From Lepus europaeus (Eukaryota; Chordata; Mammalia; Lagomorpha; Leporidae): DNA of 64,000 nt. The notes below the pieces were generated by a model, which had not been told where the DNA came from, made no database searches, and saw nothing but the letters and a program-made list of their open reading frames with translations. Location: positions 89,772,499-89,836,498 of the forward strand of contig NC_084837.1 in assembly GCF_033115175.1 (NCBI RefSeq). The letters are read 5' to 3'. Numbering within the stretch: the first letter of the stretch is position 1; each line of letters starts with the position of its first letter. Position numbers and translations under genes: made by a program. Below, in pieces: positions 31,763 to 42,388 of the stretch.

Positions 31763-31903
31763 TGCAACTCCACTTCTAACCCAGATTCCTGCTCATGAAC
31801 CTGAGAGGCAGCAGGTGATACCTCAAGTATTTAGATCCCTGCCACCCACAAGGGAGACACCAGGCTCCTGGCTTCAGCCTGGCTCAGCCCCAGCCGTTGT
31901 ATA
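31763..31903 (+). repeat. C SINE, 5'-truncated, interrupted by LTR copy B
   Basis: Starts at 'CTCCACTTCTAACCCAG' and runs to CCCAGCCGTTGTATA, where the LTR begins. It resumes after the LTR at 32,407. Confidence 0.85.
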
Positions 31904-32406
31904 TGTTAGGAAAATGGCGCAGTTTTATCTATGGCGCGATCTACACCCCGACACCATCCTAGGCTCTAGCCCCCACCGCCATTGCGGGAAGCCAGGTGGC
32001 CACATGGCCCAACTGCTGGTGTCAAGCTCCACCCTCATCCTAATGGGATTCGCTTCTCCTGCTTCTCTGCCCGCCCTCCGGCAAGGTTTTAAAAGGGCCT
32101 GTTCCTGAACACGTGGCTCTCTTGGCTCTTCTCTCCTGCTCTCCTCTCTCCTCTCGCTCTCTCTTCTCTGCGCTCTCTGCTCTCTCCTCTCTTGGCTCCT
32201 CGTCTGCTCTCTTCTCTCCTGCTTGCTCTCTCTTCTCTCTGCTCTCCCTCTTCGCTCCTCCCTAGCTCCTCTCCTCTCTGTCTCTCTTATACTCTCCTTC
32301 TCTCTCTTTTGCCCTCTTCGCCCCTTCCCTCCGGTCTGCTGGGTTTTCCCCAATAAGCCCTTTCCCTTACTCTCTGGTGTTTGGTGTGTTTTGTGGCGGC
32401 CTCACA
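31904..32406 (+). mobile_element. solo LTR copy B, complete
   Basis: A 503-bp element from TGTTAGGAAAATGGCG to GGCGGCCTCACA, flanked by GTATA (31,899-31,903) and GTAGA (32,407-32,411), a 5-bp target duplication with one substitution. TATA-like TTTTAAAAGG is at 32,087-32,096. A CT-rich expansion of about 210 bp occupies 32,110-32,330. The polyadenylation signal is mutated to AATAAG (32,352-32,357). It is the longest of three family members in this window. No viral genes remain. I cannot assign the ERV class. Confidence 0.88.
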
Positions 32407-32512
32407 GTAGACATTTGAGGAGTGAATGGGTAAATGAAGATCTCTATCTCTCTCTCACTCCATTTCTCTCTCTATTGCTCTATCTTCCAAATAAAAATAC
32501 ATTTTTTTAAAA
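32407..32512 (+). repeat. C SINE 3' part, continuation after LTR copy B
   Basis: GTAGACATTTGAGGAGTGAATGGG through a (CT)n tract to TTCCAAATAAAAATAC. It joins in register with the piece ending at 31,903. Confidence 0.88.
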
Positions 32513-32535
32513 GTCTACATCTCTTGTTTTAAATG

Positions 32536-32833
32536 TTTCCTTGTTTATTTATTTACTTACTTATTTGAAAGCAGAGCAACAGGGAGATCTTCCAACTGCT
32601 GCTTGGTCCCCCAGATGGCCACAGCAGCCAGGTCTGGGTCAGGCCTAAGCAGCCGTCCAGAGCTCCATCCAGGGCTCCCACAAGGGTGGCAGGGCCCCAA
32701 GTACTTACGCTGTTTTCTGCTCCATTCCCAGACGCATTATCAGGAAGCTGGATCAGAACAGTTGGGACTTGAACCAGTACTCGGATATGAGAGCAAGAGG
32801 CAGTTTAACCCATTGTGCCACAACGCTGAGCCT
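32536..32833 (-). repeat. C SINE, diverged
   Basis: Minus-strand copy, TTTATTTATTTACTTACTTATTTG to CCACAACGCTGAGCC, with a shortened (GA)n region. Confidence 0.85.
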
Positions 32834-33731
32834 CACCTCCCCCCAAACCTACATCTCTATGCTCACTTTTTCCTTAGGATAAAAATGCATCATTTTGAGC
32901 CCAGAGTCCACTCAGGGTTACATTAAAAAAAAAAAAATGACAGCTGTCTCCTGAGACTAGCCATCCAAGACTGCATGGGAGACCTTATTGTTATACTTCA
33001 ACCTAAGACACAACTCATCACATGGCAGTGTTGTCTCTGGCAGAGAGATGAACAGCTAGGAAGGGTGTCAGGCAAACAAAATACATTAGCCTAAGTGGCA
33101 ATTTGTAATTGTAATGGCCCAGCTGCTTGTCACGGTGGGATGGGATGCGTTTTAATTTAGTCCTGTTATCTGTGACTAAGTCTGACTTTGCCCCTTTGCT
33201 CATTACGAAACGTCTGTTGCAGGCTTAGGGCAGTTGCTGTAGGGCTTGTCTGACTTCTTGGTTCCTGGACTTCTCATTGAGCAGCTGGAAGTACAAGGAA
33301 GAACCCAGCACGGATCCGTGGACTTGGGTCAAAGCCAGGGTTAAGGCTGCAGCTGGTGCACTACTTGTTAAGTTCCACTGTTAGCTGGAGAGCATTCGAA
33401 GGCAGAGCTGCTTAGAATCCAGACTCTAGCTATCTTGGGCATTCCAAACTCCTAACATCAGGCCTCATAAAGAAGAAAAAGCTTGTTCCCAAGTTCTATA
33501 GTTTATGAAACGTACAACACACCCCCAAGTTGAGGCAAGTAATGACTCCCTATGGTTAATTCTGTCGCTGCACGGATCAAGAAAAGTGCACCGCGCTCAC
33601 CAGCTGCTCGGCAAACGCTCCTCACATTTTCTCAGGCACCACAAGTCAAAGCTTATGATCCACTTGGTTGTATTTAAACCGTGTTTGGCTGAACAATTTT
33701 CAGGAAATTAAATTATAATAAAACATATCTA
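32834..33731. other. SINE-free unique block
   Basis: About 900 bp without a recognised repeat. The stretch 33,060-33,230 (AATTTGTAATTGTAATGG ... GCGTTTTAATTTAGTCCTG) is a homeobox-site-like AT/GC mixture and a candidate conserved element. No exon seen. Confidence 0.3.
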
Positions 33732-34099
33732 GGGGTTGGCACTGTGGTGTAGCAGGTAAAGCCACCACCTACAGTGCTGGCATCCCATATGGGTGTTGGT
33801 ATCCTATATGGGTGCCGGTTCGTATTCCGGCTGCTCCACTTCCAATCCAGCTCTCTGCTATGGCCTGGGAAAGGAGTAGAAGATGGCCCAAGTCCTTGGG
33901 CCCCTGCACCCACGTGGGAGATCCGGAGGAAGCTCCTGGCCCCTGGCTTCGGATCAGTGCAGCTCCAGCTGTTGCAGCCATCCAGGCAGTGATCCAGTGG
34001 ATGGAAGACCTCTATCTCTCTATCTCTCTCTGCCTCTCCTCTCTCTGTGTGTAACTCTGACTTTCAAATAAATAAATAAATCTTAAAAAAAAAAAAAAA
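33732..34099 (+). repeat. C SINE with 25-bp internal duplication
   Basis: GGGGTTGGCACTGTGGTGTAGC. The 'ATCCCATATGGGTGTTGGT/ATCCTATATGGGTGCCGGT' segment upstream of the B box occurs twice in tandem (33,781-33,820). Tail AAATAAATAAATAAATC and A16. Confidence 0.94.
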
Positions 34100-34233
34100 A
34101 CATATCTGGCCCTTAAACTTTATAGTGAATCCATCTTTGATGACTGAGAGTGCATTTCTTCAGTTAAAAGATATTCAAAAATTGTTTCCTATATGTGAGG
34201 CCCTGTTCTAGATCTTAGAAATATAGATAGTCC

Positions 34234-34556
34234 TGGGGCCGGCGCCATGGCTCACTTGGTTAATCCTCCGCCTGCAGTGCCGGCATCCCATATGGGTGCC
34301 GGGTTCTAGTTCCAGTTGCTCCTCTTCCAGTCCAGCTCTCTGCTGTGGCCCGGGAGGGCAGTGGAGGATGACCCAAGTCCTTGGGCCATGCACCTACATG
34401 GGAGACCAGGAGGAAGCACCTGGCTCCTAGCTTCGGTTAGGTGCAGCGCGCTGGCCTTGGTGACCATGTGGGGAGTGAACCAATGGAAGGAAGACCTTTC
34501 TCTCTTTCTCTCTCTCTCTCACTGTCTAACTCTGCCTGTCTAATAATAATAAATAC
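34234..34556 (+). repeat. C SINE, CTGCCTGTC subfamily
   Basis: GGGGCCGGCGCCATGGCTCACTTGG to CTGCCTGTCTAATAATAATAAAT. Flanks ATAGATAGTCCTGG and ATATATAGTCCCTGG look like a degraded target duplication. Confidence 0.94.
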
Positions 34557-34595
34557 ATATATATAGTCCCTGGTTTATGATGGGTGAACATGATT

Positions 34596-34890
34596 TTTTA
34601 AAATTATTTGAGAGGCAGGAAGAAAGAATAAAATAGGGTGAGATTTCTGTTCTATTGGGCACTGCCAAAATGCTCACAAATAGTTGAAACTGGGGTGATC
34701 CGAAGCTAAGAACTGAGAACTCGGCGTAGGTCTCCCACACGGTGGCAGGAACCCAATTGCTTGAACCATCAGCGCTGCCTCTCAGGGTGGACAACAGCAG
34801 GAAGCTGGAGCCAGTTGCCAAAGCTGGAGCTGGAACCCTGGCACTCTGATGTGGGCATGGGCGTCCTCACTGGCCTCTTAACCACTAGGC
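34596..34890 (-). repeat. C SINE, strongly diverged
   Basis: Minus-strand, AAATTATTTGAGAGGCAGG to CTTAACCACTAGGCAGACC. Most CpG sites are lost and several indels are present. Confidence 0.72.
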
Positions 34891-35795
34891 AGACCTACAG
34901 CTGTTTAATTCTACAATGGCGCAAAAGAGATACGCACTCAGTAGAAACCACACTTTAAAATTTCGGATCTTCCCCTGGGTTAGCCGTATGCCATAGCACC
35001 CTCTCTGTGATGCCGGGTAGGGCCAGCAGCCACAGCTCCTGTTCAGCCCAGTGGTCACGTGGGGAAACAACCCACACTCTATCGTGGACGGTGTTACTAA
35101 ACCAGGATGTGTGGTGGGTACGGTATATTAAATGCACTATCTACTTAACGATATTTACAACTCACAGCGGGCAGTAACCCCATCCTAAATCCAGCAACAT
35201 CGCAGCCGCCACCCACAGTGAGCTCGCTAGTTTGGCTGGGGGGAGCCTGTAGCGGATGACAGTCCAGGGAAGGGGGAGCAGTGCATGCTAGGACTGCTCG
35301 AGAAGGGGCGTGTCTCCCAGATGTCTGGGTGAGGCGTGGCCAAGGAGGATCCTCCAGAGGCGGCGACATGGTCCACAGAGACCGGAGACCGGAAGATCAG
35401 TAGGGGTTTGCAAAGGGAAAGTGGGAGGGGGAGGATGGGGCGAGATGTTCCCGGAGCAGGCTGGGCTCTGTTTCCAGGAACAAACTGCCTCAGCAGGGGC
35501 CTCAGGGCTGGGACTTTGATATGAAACACTTTATTTCATCTCCATTCATTTCTCTCCTGTTCACCAGGAACCCTCCGCAGTAGGTGGGTGTTGCACCTGT
35601 GCATTGTCACCTGGCTCTGTGGGTCTGGGGCAGTCCTGGGGAGCTGGGCTGTGCTGGCTATCCTGGGCTCCTCTACTCCCCACAGCTGGCTCGGGCATTG
35701 CAGCCACTGTTACACCTTCGAACCTCTGGGAGCTCAACGCAGCTAGCAAGTGAAGAATTTCTGCAGTCCTACAGTGGCACTGTACACCGATGCTG
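34891..35795. other. unique intergenic DNA
   Basis: About 900 bp, partly GC-rich around 35.3-35.5 kb. No repeat family or coding motif recognised. Confidence 0.35.
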
Positions 35796-35804
35796 ACCAG
35801 GGCT

Positions 35805-35889
35805 CACCTGACCCAGCGGCTAGCTAACTGTGTGATCTTGGGCAACTTGTTTACCTCACCCCGAGGCTCAGTGAAGCCTTGTCCAGTTA
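35805..35889 (+). repeat. MIR fragment
   Basis: 'CTAACTGTGTGATCTTGGGC' followed by 'AACTTGTTTACCTC' and 'GAGGCTCAGTGAAGCC' matches the MIR core 'gctgtgtgaccttgggcaagttacttaacctctctgagcctcag'. Confidence 0.75.
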
Positions 35890-36217
35890 AGATTTTATTT
35901 TTTAAGATTTACTTATTTATTTGAAAGAGTTACAGAGGCACAGAGAGAGAGTGAGAGAGGTCTTCCATCAGCTGGTTCATTCCCTAGATGGCCGCAATGG
36001 CTGGAGCTGGGCCAATCTGAAGCCAAGAGCCAGGAGCTTCTTCCAGGTCTCCCACAGGGGTGCAGAGGCCCAAGGACTTGGGCCATCTTCTACTGCTTTC
36101 CCAGGCCATGTCTGAGAGCTGGATCAGAAGTGGAGCAGCCAGGACTCGAACCAGCACCCATAGAGGATGCTGGCACTGCAGGCGGCGGCTTTACCCACTA
36201 CGCCACAGCACCGGCCC
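35890..36217 (-). repeat. C SINE
   Basis: Minus-strand full-length copy, TTTTATTTTTTAAGATTTACTTATT to CCACAGCACCGGCCC. The complement of the B box is GGACTCGAACC. Confidence 0.95.
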
Positions 36218-36234
36218 TAATGTCTACATTCTAG

Positions 36235-36335
36235 ATTGATCGAGCTGGATGATGGGTATAAGAGGGTTCCTGTGATTTGTTTGTATGTTTAAAATTTTGC
36301 CCAGGAAAAATTTCAAAATAAAAAACCATTTGAAA
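36235..36335 (+). repeat. ancient L1 3'-UTR end
   Basis: 'GGATGATGGGTATAAGAGGG' followed by 'GTTTGTATGTTTAAAATTTTGC' and 'AAAATTTCAAAATAAAAAACC' matches old mammalian L1 3' ends (gatgggtatatgggggttc...tgtttgaaattttccataataaaaag). Confidence 0.65.
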
Positions 36336-38524
36336 GCAACTTTTTCTAACCCATTGACTTTTATATTATAAGAAATAATTGAACTCATATTTCAGACTGA
36401 AGGTGAACATTTCATTCCCTCACTCAGATATTCTCCATAATTCTAAAGAATTTTCCAAACTTAAAAAAAGTCCCTTGCTGGAGAAGGAAGGAAATAGGCA
36501 GAAATGAGGGGAGAAACTCCAAGAGCTTAAAGACAGAACATAAAGCTGCAAAGAGAAAAGAGACTCTGACAAGCAGAGAGTACTCGCTGTACCCTCCAGG
36601 TCATGGGTCAGCGCAGGGAGGGACAGGGCCCGAGGGTACAGAGCTGGGGAAAGTGACCCTGCTTCGCACCAGCCCCCAGGGGAGCCGGCACTGGGCCAAG
36701 ATCCACTGGCCCAAGGACATACAGTCCTCGGAGCCAGACAGGCGGAAGCACCTTTGTTCTGGGTCATCAGTTTATTCAGAACAAGGCTGCAGCCCGAAGT
36801 TGGGGGTTCAGAGAACGCTGGCCAGCTCCTCAAACGGAGAGGCTGACCAGTGTGGGCACAGTGGCCCAGTCATGTGGCCTGGGAGTCAAAACAGAAAGTG
36901 GGCTAAGAGGCCCCCAGGCAGGAGCCACGCCCTGACACCTGGCCCAGTGTGGTCTTTCTCCCTGCAGGGGAGGACAACTTCAGCTGGTGTTGGGGGTACA
37001 CTGAGAGAGGAGCTTGATCTCTCTCTCTCCTTTTATTCCCATTTTTGATCTGTGGCTCCTGAGCCCTGAGGCCATAGTGAGACCACGCTGTGTCTGCTAC
37101 CTCCAGGTTTTAGGTCATGGTCCTCTCTTTAATGGGCTCCACTATCTGGGCCCGGATCTGGCTCAGGGTGGGTTCCCTAGGAAACAGACTCTGCAGTGGG
37201 TATTTGCAGGCAGGAAGTTTACAGGGAGGAGCTCTGAGGCTCAACACCCACACAGAGGGAAGGAGGAGGGAGAGGTTGGGAGTTGGGATGGCTTTTCAGA
37301 GTTGCCCCAGATTGAAGCAATGGGGCCAGGCCTTCACATTCTCACTGGGGCTGCCAGCGAAAGGTCATGGCCTGGCAGGGGACACTTCTAGGAGAGGGAC
37401 TTAGCTGTGGGTAACTCCAACGATGTCCACAGCTGGGAGAACGAGAGCCCCCGTGCAGGCTGGCAGGTGCAGTGGTGTATCACGACCTCCCCTCCATCTT
37501 CTGCCTGACTTCCCCCCAAGAGTGGTGCTGGTGGGGTCCACTGGTGACTCTGCAGGGGCAGAGGTGTTGGCTGTCACTGATGCCACGTCCTCCACAGACT
37601 TCCCTCATTTCCAGCCTAAACAGATGGCTACTATTGTTTTGGACCTGATCCCCCATCTAACACACTGCGGAACTGCCTAACTCACAGCAAGACAGCTTCC
37701 ATGGGAGGGCCTGTGTGAATGATGTCGCATGGTCCCCGTAAAATAGGTGTGGGGGGAATTTGCCACTCACCAAGGTTGCAGAAGCTCGCTGAATCCTAAG
37801 TGAAACTGATTGAAGGATGTTGGCTGCCAACAGCCCCACTACCGTGGTCAAATCTTGGCCTGGAATCTGGGTACAGTGGCAGCTGCCCATGCCGGGTGGG
37901 TGGTCTACAGTTAAGCAGGCCTAAGGACAGGAGCAGTACTGATGAGACAAGACAGTTTGTATTGCGCAAAATCTTCACTCCAAGAGAGGTAGCACCATCC
38001 TAAGAGTGAGGAAGTGATATGGGATAAACAGGTAGCTACATTAGAACCACAAGCTGGAAGCCACAATACCCACCTCCCATGTAATCCTATTCACCTACTG
38101 GTTAATCAGAACTGCCCCATTCCCAGGATGTCTCCTTTAATTGGGGTCTGGGAACGGAAGTACCAGGTCACCACTCCAACCTCATAAGAGAGACCGGCAT
38201 AGGATGGGATCTCTCCTCTCTATGCAGACTAGGGTGGGAAAAGGTGCGGAGCTGCCATCTCTCTCCTTCCCTTCCCCCCTCCTATTCCCCTCTGGCCCAC
38301 TGCACTCAATTATGTCTGTGTGTGTCTGTGTGTGTCTGTGTGTGTGTGTGCACGCCTTCCCTAAGTAGAAGGCAAGGACATGAAATAATTAAACCCCACC
38401 TTTCCTACTTCAGAAAAACCTTGAATCTGAACTCTAAGGCTGCAACTTTCTAATTATATGCAAGCCATTGGCTTATGGTTCACCAATCAGAAAATATTTA
38501 GGGAGTACCTACGACCAGAAACTG
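36336..38524. other. largest SINE-free unique block
   Basis: About 2.2 kb with no C SINE, against an average spacing of under 1 kb elsewhere. It contains a (TG)n-rich stretch (38,312-38,352). Plus-strand frames at 36,653-37,404 have no recognisable protein motif. No splice-bounded exon could be established. Confidence 0.4.
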
Positions 38525-38579
38525 TGTCCAGCATTGGGCCTCTCTGGGCCTCAAGTTCAGCTTTGTAAAATAAGGATAG
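38525..38579 (+). repeat. MIR fragment cut by SINE
   Basis: 'GGGCCTCTCTGGGCCTCAAG...TTTGTAAAATAAGG' is the MIR 'cctctctgggcctcagtttcctcatctgtaaaatgagg' segment. It ends where the C SINE starts. Confidence 0.6.
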
Positions 38580-38816
38580 TGGGTGCTGGAATTGTGGCCT
38601 AGCAGGTAAAGCTGACATCCCATATCAGTGCTGGATCAAGTCCTGGCTGCTCCACTTCCAATCCAGCTCTCTGCTATGGTCTGGGAAAGCAGTAGAAGAT
38701 GGCTCAAGTCCTTGGATCCCTGCACCCACGAGGGAGACCCGGAAGAAGCTCTTGGCTTCGGATTGGCCGAGCTCTGGCCGTTGCAGCCATTTGGGGAGTG
38801 AACCAGCAGATGGAAG

Positions 38817-38858
<42 letters not shown>

Positions 38859-38932
38859 CTCTCTCTCTCTGCCTCTGCCTCTCTGTAACTCTGCCTTTCA
38901 AATAAAGAAATAAATCTTAAAAAAAAAAAGAA
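38580..38932 (+). repeat. C SINE, long (CT)n
   Basis: GTGGGTGCTGGAATTGTGGCCTAGC with a deletion before the B box (GGATCAAGTCC), a pyrimidine tract of about 60 bp (38,819-38,884), and tail CAAATAAAGAAATAAATC and A10. Confidence 0.93.
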
Positions 38933-38937
38933 AAACT

Positions 38938-39022
38938 ATACATGAATTTCAAAAATTTCAAGATAAACTGATCTTTTAATTCTACTTTTCCATGAACTTT
39001 TTGAAGTAACCTCATAAAAGCT
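38938..39022 (+). repeat. dispersed 'CCATGAACTTTTTGAAG' L1-tail-like repeat
   Basis: 'ACATGAATTTCAAAAATTTC', 'GATAAACTGATCTTTTAATTC' and 'CCATGAACTTTTTGAAGTAACC' make this the best-preserved copy of the segment also seen near 2.3, 57.0 and 59.0 kb. It resembles the 3' end of lagomorph L1 inserts, but the family is inferred. Confidence 0.5.
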
Positions 39023-39403
39023 ATATGTTTTCCTTTCCTGCTAATCTTGAAAATCACCTAAGTGTTTAACCCTGTTTCTAAAAAAATTCTTTAGAACTTA
39101 AAGGGCCTGAGATTAAATAGTCCTGAACACATTCCTCAAACACTCTTATTTACACAAGGCTCAGCCACAGTGATTATACCGCCAGATGTTTTTCCAGTGC
39201 TTGGAGACTTACCGCAGTGTTAACCTTAGGACCAGGCATCCATACCTTTGAATGCTGTGCCTGTGAATCGCCTTCGGGAAGCTAGGGGCCAGTGCACAGA
39301 GCTCTGGGAAGGAGGGACCCAGCAGCGTCACCTTAGCCACATGGACACCCTCTCCCAGTCACAGAGTGCCAGGAGCTGAATGTGGCGGTGGGGCGGAGCA
39401 GCC
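39023..39403. other. unique intergenic DNA
   Basis: About 380 bp with nothing recognised. Confidence 0.35.
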
Positions 39404-39481
39404 ATCAGAGGCGTGGCCTTGGCCTTGCCATTGTAGACAGTGATCAGAGGCGTGGCCTTGGCCTTGCCATTGTAGCCAGTG
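39404..39481. repeat. 39-bp tandem duplication
   Basis: Two direct copies of a 39-bp unit beginning ATCAGAGGCGTGGCCTTGGC (39,404 and 39,443), differing at about one position (TAGACAG versus TAGCCAG). Near-identity implies a recent duplication. Confidence 0.95.
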
Positions 39482-39998
39482 GCCCTGTAGCAACAGGGCT
39501 GGGCATGAGTGTGCCCTGAGAGTAGGGGAGTGCTTAGTACAGATAAAGCACCACTAGTAGCGCTCTAAAAGATATAAAGGCAAGGTATAGAAGATTAGCA
39601 TTGATTGTACAGACAAGTATCCAATCAACCATAACAATAATAATAAGCCCTTTGAGGTTTTCACTAAGGGCTGGAAAAATGTGCTTAATGCTTTGCATTT
39701 TCTTTTATTTTAATTCATCCAGCACATTCGTTTTAGCACCTTCTCATAGCGAGCATTGGAGACATTCGTGAATGCAAACCCCTGCCCTGGAGGAGTCTAC
39801 ATTCTGGTGGGAGAGACGAGTCCTCATGTGCAATAAGCCTGCTAGTGAGCGGAGCTGGGCACAGTCCCAGTGCAGTGGACGCATCATGTGTCAGGAGACA
39901 GGGAGCATGCGTGTCTGTCTGTGTCTGTGTGGCCTCTCTCCTCCTTATAAAGCCACAAGGATTCAGTCACAGAGAACTCATCTTAATGACCTAATCTG
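39482..39998. other. unique DNA with an old repeat piece
   Basis: 39,715-39,850 ('CATTGGAGACATTCGTGAATGC', 'CCCTGCCCTGGAGGAGTC', 'ACATTCTGGTGGGAGAGACG') resembles the ancient repeat noted at 20.14 kb. The rest is unrecognised. Confidence 0.4.
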
Positions 39999-40325
39999 GG
40001 GCCAGCACTGTGGTGCAATGGGTTAGCCGCCGCCTGCAGCACTACCATCCCAGATGGGCACTGGTTCAAGTCCCAGCTGCTTCACTTCTGATCCAGCTCC
40101 CTGCTAATGCCCCTGGGAAAGCAGCAGAGAATGGCCCAAGTCCTTGGGCCCCCAGTACCCACAAGGGAGACCCAGAAGAAGTTCCTGGCTCCTGGCTTCA
40201 ACCTGGCCCAGTCCTGGCCTTTGTGCCATCTGGGGAGTAAATCAGTGGATGAAAGACTTCTCTCTCTCTCTGTCAGTCTCTGTCACTCTGCCTGTCAGAT
40301 TAAAAAAAAAAAAATACACAAATCT
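39999..40325 (+). repeat. C SINE
   Basis: GGGGCCAGCACTGTGGTGCAATGG, B box GGTTCAAGTCC, ending CTGCCTGTCAGATT and A12. Confidence 0.93.
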
Positions 40326-40351
40326 TTTTCTAAAAAAGAGCTTTTAAAAAG

Positions 40352-40632
40352 TTTGTGGATGGCAAGCTCTCCTTTGTAATGTCAGCCTGCCACATGGGTG
40401 CCAGTTTGATTCTTGGCTGTTCTGTTTCTGACTTGAGCCCCTGCCCCAGTGTGGGAGACCTGAACAAAACTCCTGACTCTTGGCTTCAGCTTAGCCCAGC
40501 CTGACCAATTGGGGCGTGAACCAGTGGATGGAAGATCTCTCTTTCTCTTTCTCTCTTCCTCCCTTTCTCTCTCTCTCTCTCTGTTACTCTGCCTTTCAAA
40601 TAAATAGATAAATCTTTTAAAAAAAAATAGAT
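40352..40632 (+). repeat. C SINE, diverged, head truncated
   Basis: Begins near GGCAAGCTCTCCTTTG and keeps 'GTGGGAGACCTGAAC', 'GGGGCGTGAACCAGTGGATGG', a (CT)n tract and 'TTCAAATAAATAGATAAATC'. About 50 bp of the body is deleted. Confidence 0.8.
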
Positions 40633-41396
40633 TGTTCTAATTTGCTTACATGGAGAGATGTGGGTGACACATTGTTTAATGAGACAAGGAAGTTGCAGAA
40701 TTATGTAATATGGCCACATTTTTACAAAACAGGAAAGAAAGGGCATGTGATTGTATCCCTGTTTGAGCATAGGGAAAAGAGTATAACAATACAGACCCAT
40801 AGTTAACATGCGTGCTTGTTACGGTCTCACTCCAAGCCAGTCCTTCAACGTTCTGCTTTGCGATGCTGGGCCTGAGTCCACAAAGCAAGTTTCTGCTCCC
40901 TCAGCTGTTCCGTTGCACTGTTAATGGGGGGACTGGAGGGAGAGGAGGAAGTCGGAAAAGGGACTTCCTGTTTGCTTCCTGTTCCTGTCAGAGCAGCTTC
41001 TGCAATTTTTCACTCTGGCAGCAGTAGCTGGTTCCTGTTTCCAGTATTTTCCACATTCCAGGGATCAGTTTCAGGGTGCTCCCTCCAAGCACCAGAACAC
41101 CAGCCCCTAACTCCCCAGCGGCTTGAGTCCCAGCTCGAGCCTGTCCTCCACGTTTCTACGTTAAATGACCCTGGCTGGTTCACTTGTTCTCTAGCCCTTG
41201 GAGAGGGAGTCACCTCTGCGTCTTCTCTCTTATCTCAGGGCCCCCTTTGCCCTCTCAATCCTCTAATTCCTCCTAGATAAGATAGAGGCAGCCCAACAGG
41301 TGTCTTAACCATCATGCCAAATACCCATCCTCTGTTAAAATTTTATTTCCTTCTGTATTTTAAGAGAAAATCACACACAAGGAGACTTCAAAAAGT
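40633..41396. other. unique intergenic DNA
   Basis: About 760 bp without recognised repeats or coding motifs. Confidence 0.35.
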
Positions 41397-41730
41397 TTAG
41401 GGAGTGGGCATTTAACCCAGCAATTAGGTTGCTTGCATCCCACAGTGGCGTGCCTGGGTGCATTCCCAGTCCTGTCTCCCAGTCTCTCACCAATGCAGAC
41501 CCTGGGATGCAGTGCTGATGCCTCAAGTACCTGGATCCTAGCATCCGTGTGAGAGACCTGGATTAAGTTCCTTGCTCCTGGCAGGGGCCCAAGCATCTGC
41601 TGCCTTCCCAGATACATTACCAAGTAACTGAATCAGAAGTGGAGCAGCCAGGACTCAAACCAGTGCTCCAATATGGGATGTGTATTTTACAAGCATCAGT
41701 TTAACCCATTACACCATAAGGCCCAGCCTC
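41397..41730. repeat. C SINE hybrid: plus-strand 5' half joined to minus-strand 5' half
   Basis: 41,397-41,582 reads as a plus-strand diverged copy up to 'GACCTGGATTAAGTTCCTTGCTCCTGGC'. From 41,583 it continues as a minus-strand copy ('AGGGGCCCAAGCATCTGCTGCC' to 'CACCATAAGGCCCAGCC'). Neither half has a tail, so the structure is a fold-back fusion. Confidence 0.72.
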
Positions 41731-41744
41731 AGCACTCTCTCTCT

Positions 41745-41990
41745 CTCATTTTTTTTTTTTTTTTTTAGAATTTATTTATTTATTTGAGAGGTGGAGTTAC
41801 AGAGAGTGGGAAAGACAGAGAGAAAGGTCTTCCATCTCTTGGTTCACTCTCCAAATGGTGCAATGGCCAGAGCTGGGCCAATCCAAAGCCAGGAGCCAGG
41901 AGCTTCTTCTGGGTCTTCCATGCAGGTGCAGGGGCCCAAGGACTTGGGCCATCTTCTACTGCTTTCCCAGAGAGCTGGATCAGAAGAGCA
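41745..41990 (-). repeat. C SINE, head truncated
   Basis: T20 AGAATTTATTTATTTATTTGAG to GAGAGCTGGATCAGAAGAG. It is joined directly to a plus-strand head fragment. Confidence 0.88.
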
Positions 41991-41991
41991 A

Positions 41992-42085
41992 GAGCTGGTG
42001 TTATGGCATAGCAGGTAAAGCCACTGCCTGCAGTGCCAGCATCCCATATGGACACTGGTTCAAGTCCCAGCTGCTCTACTTCTCT
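41992..42085 (+). repeat. C SINE head fragment
   Basis: AAGAGCTGGTGTTATGGCATAGC with B box GGTTCAAGTCC, stopping after 'CTGCTCTACTTCTCTGCC'. The 3' two thirds are missing. Confidence 0.85.
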
Positions 42086-42149
42086 GCCCCTGAGAGAGAA
42101 AGGACAAGGTGATGGGAGAGGAGATTAAAGGCTGGGACACACACACCCA

Positions 42150-42388
42150 AAAAATTTTTTTAAAAAATGTATTTGAGACACAGAAGGAAAGAGAGAGAGT
42201 GTGCATTCCCATGTTCTGGGTCACTCCCCAGATGTCTACAATGGAGGGGATGTGGTCAGTCCAGGCCTCCCATGTGTGTGGCGTATGAAACGTTCCTGCT
42301 GCCCCCTAGGAAATGAGTCAGGAGCAGGACTCCCGGGATCAAATCGACACTCTGATGTGGGGCATGGGCATGCTACTTGGTGTCTCAG
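42150..42388 (-). repeat. C SINE, diverged
   Basis: Minus-strand remnant (TTTTTTTAAAAAATGTATTTGAGACAC ... CTCTGATGTGGGGCATGGGC) with a large central deletion. Confidence 0.65.

Noticed and set aside
31925-32353. 142-codon minus-strand frame rich in R/E (and its counterpart at 28,877-29,367)
   Set aside because: The antisense of the CT-rich tract in the LTRs reads as repeated Arg/Glu; low-complexity artefact, not a protein.
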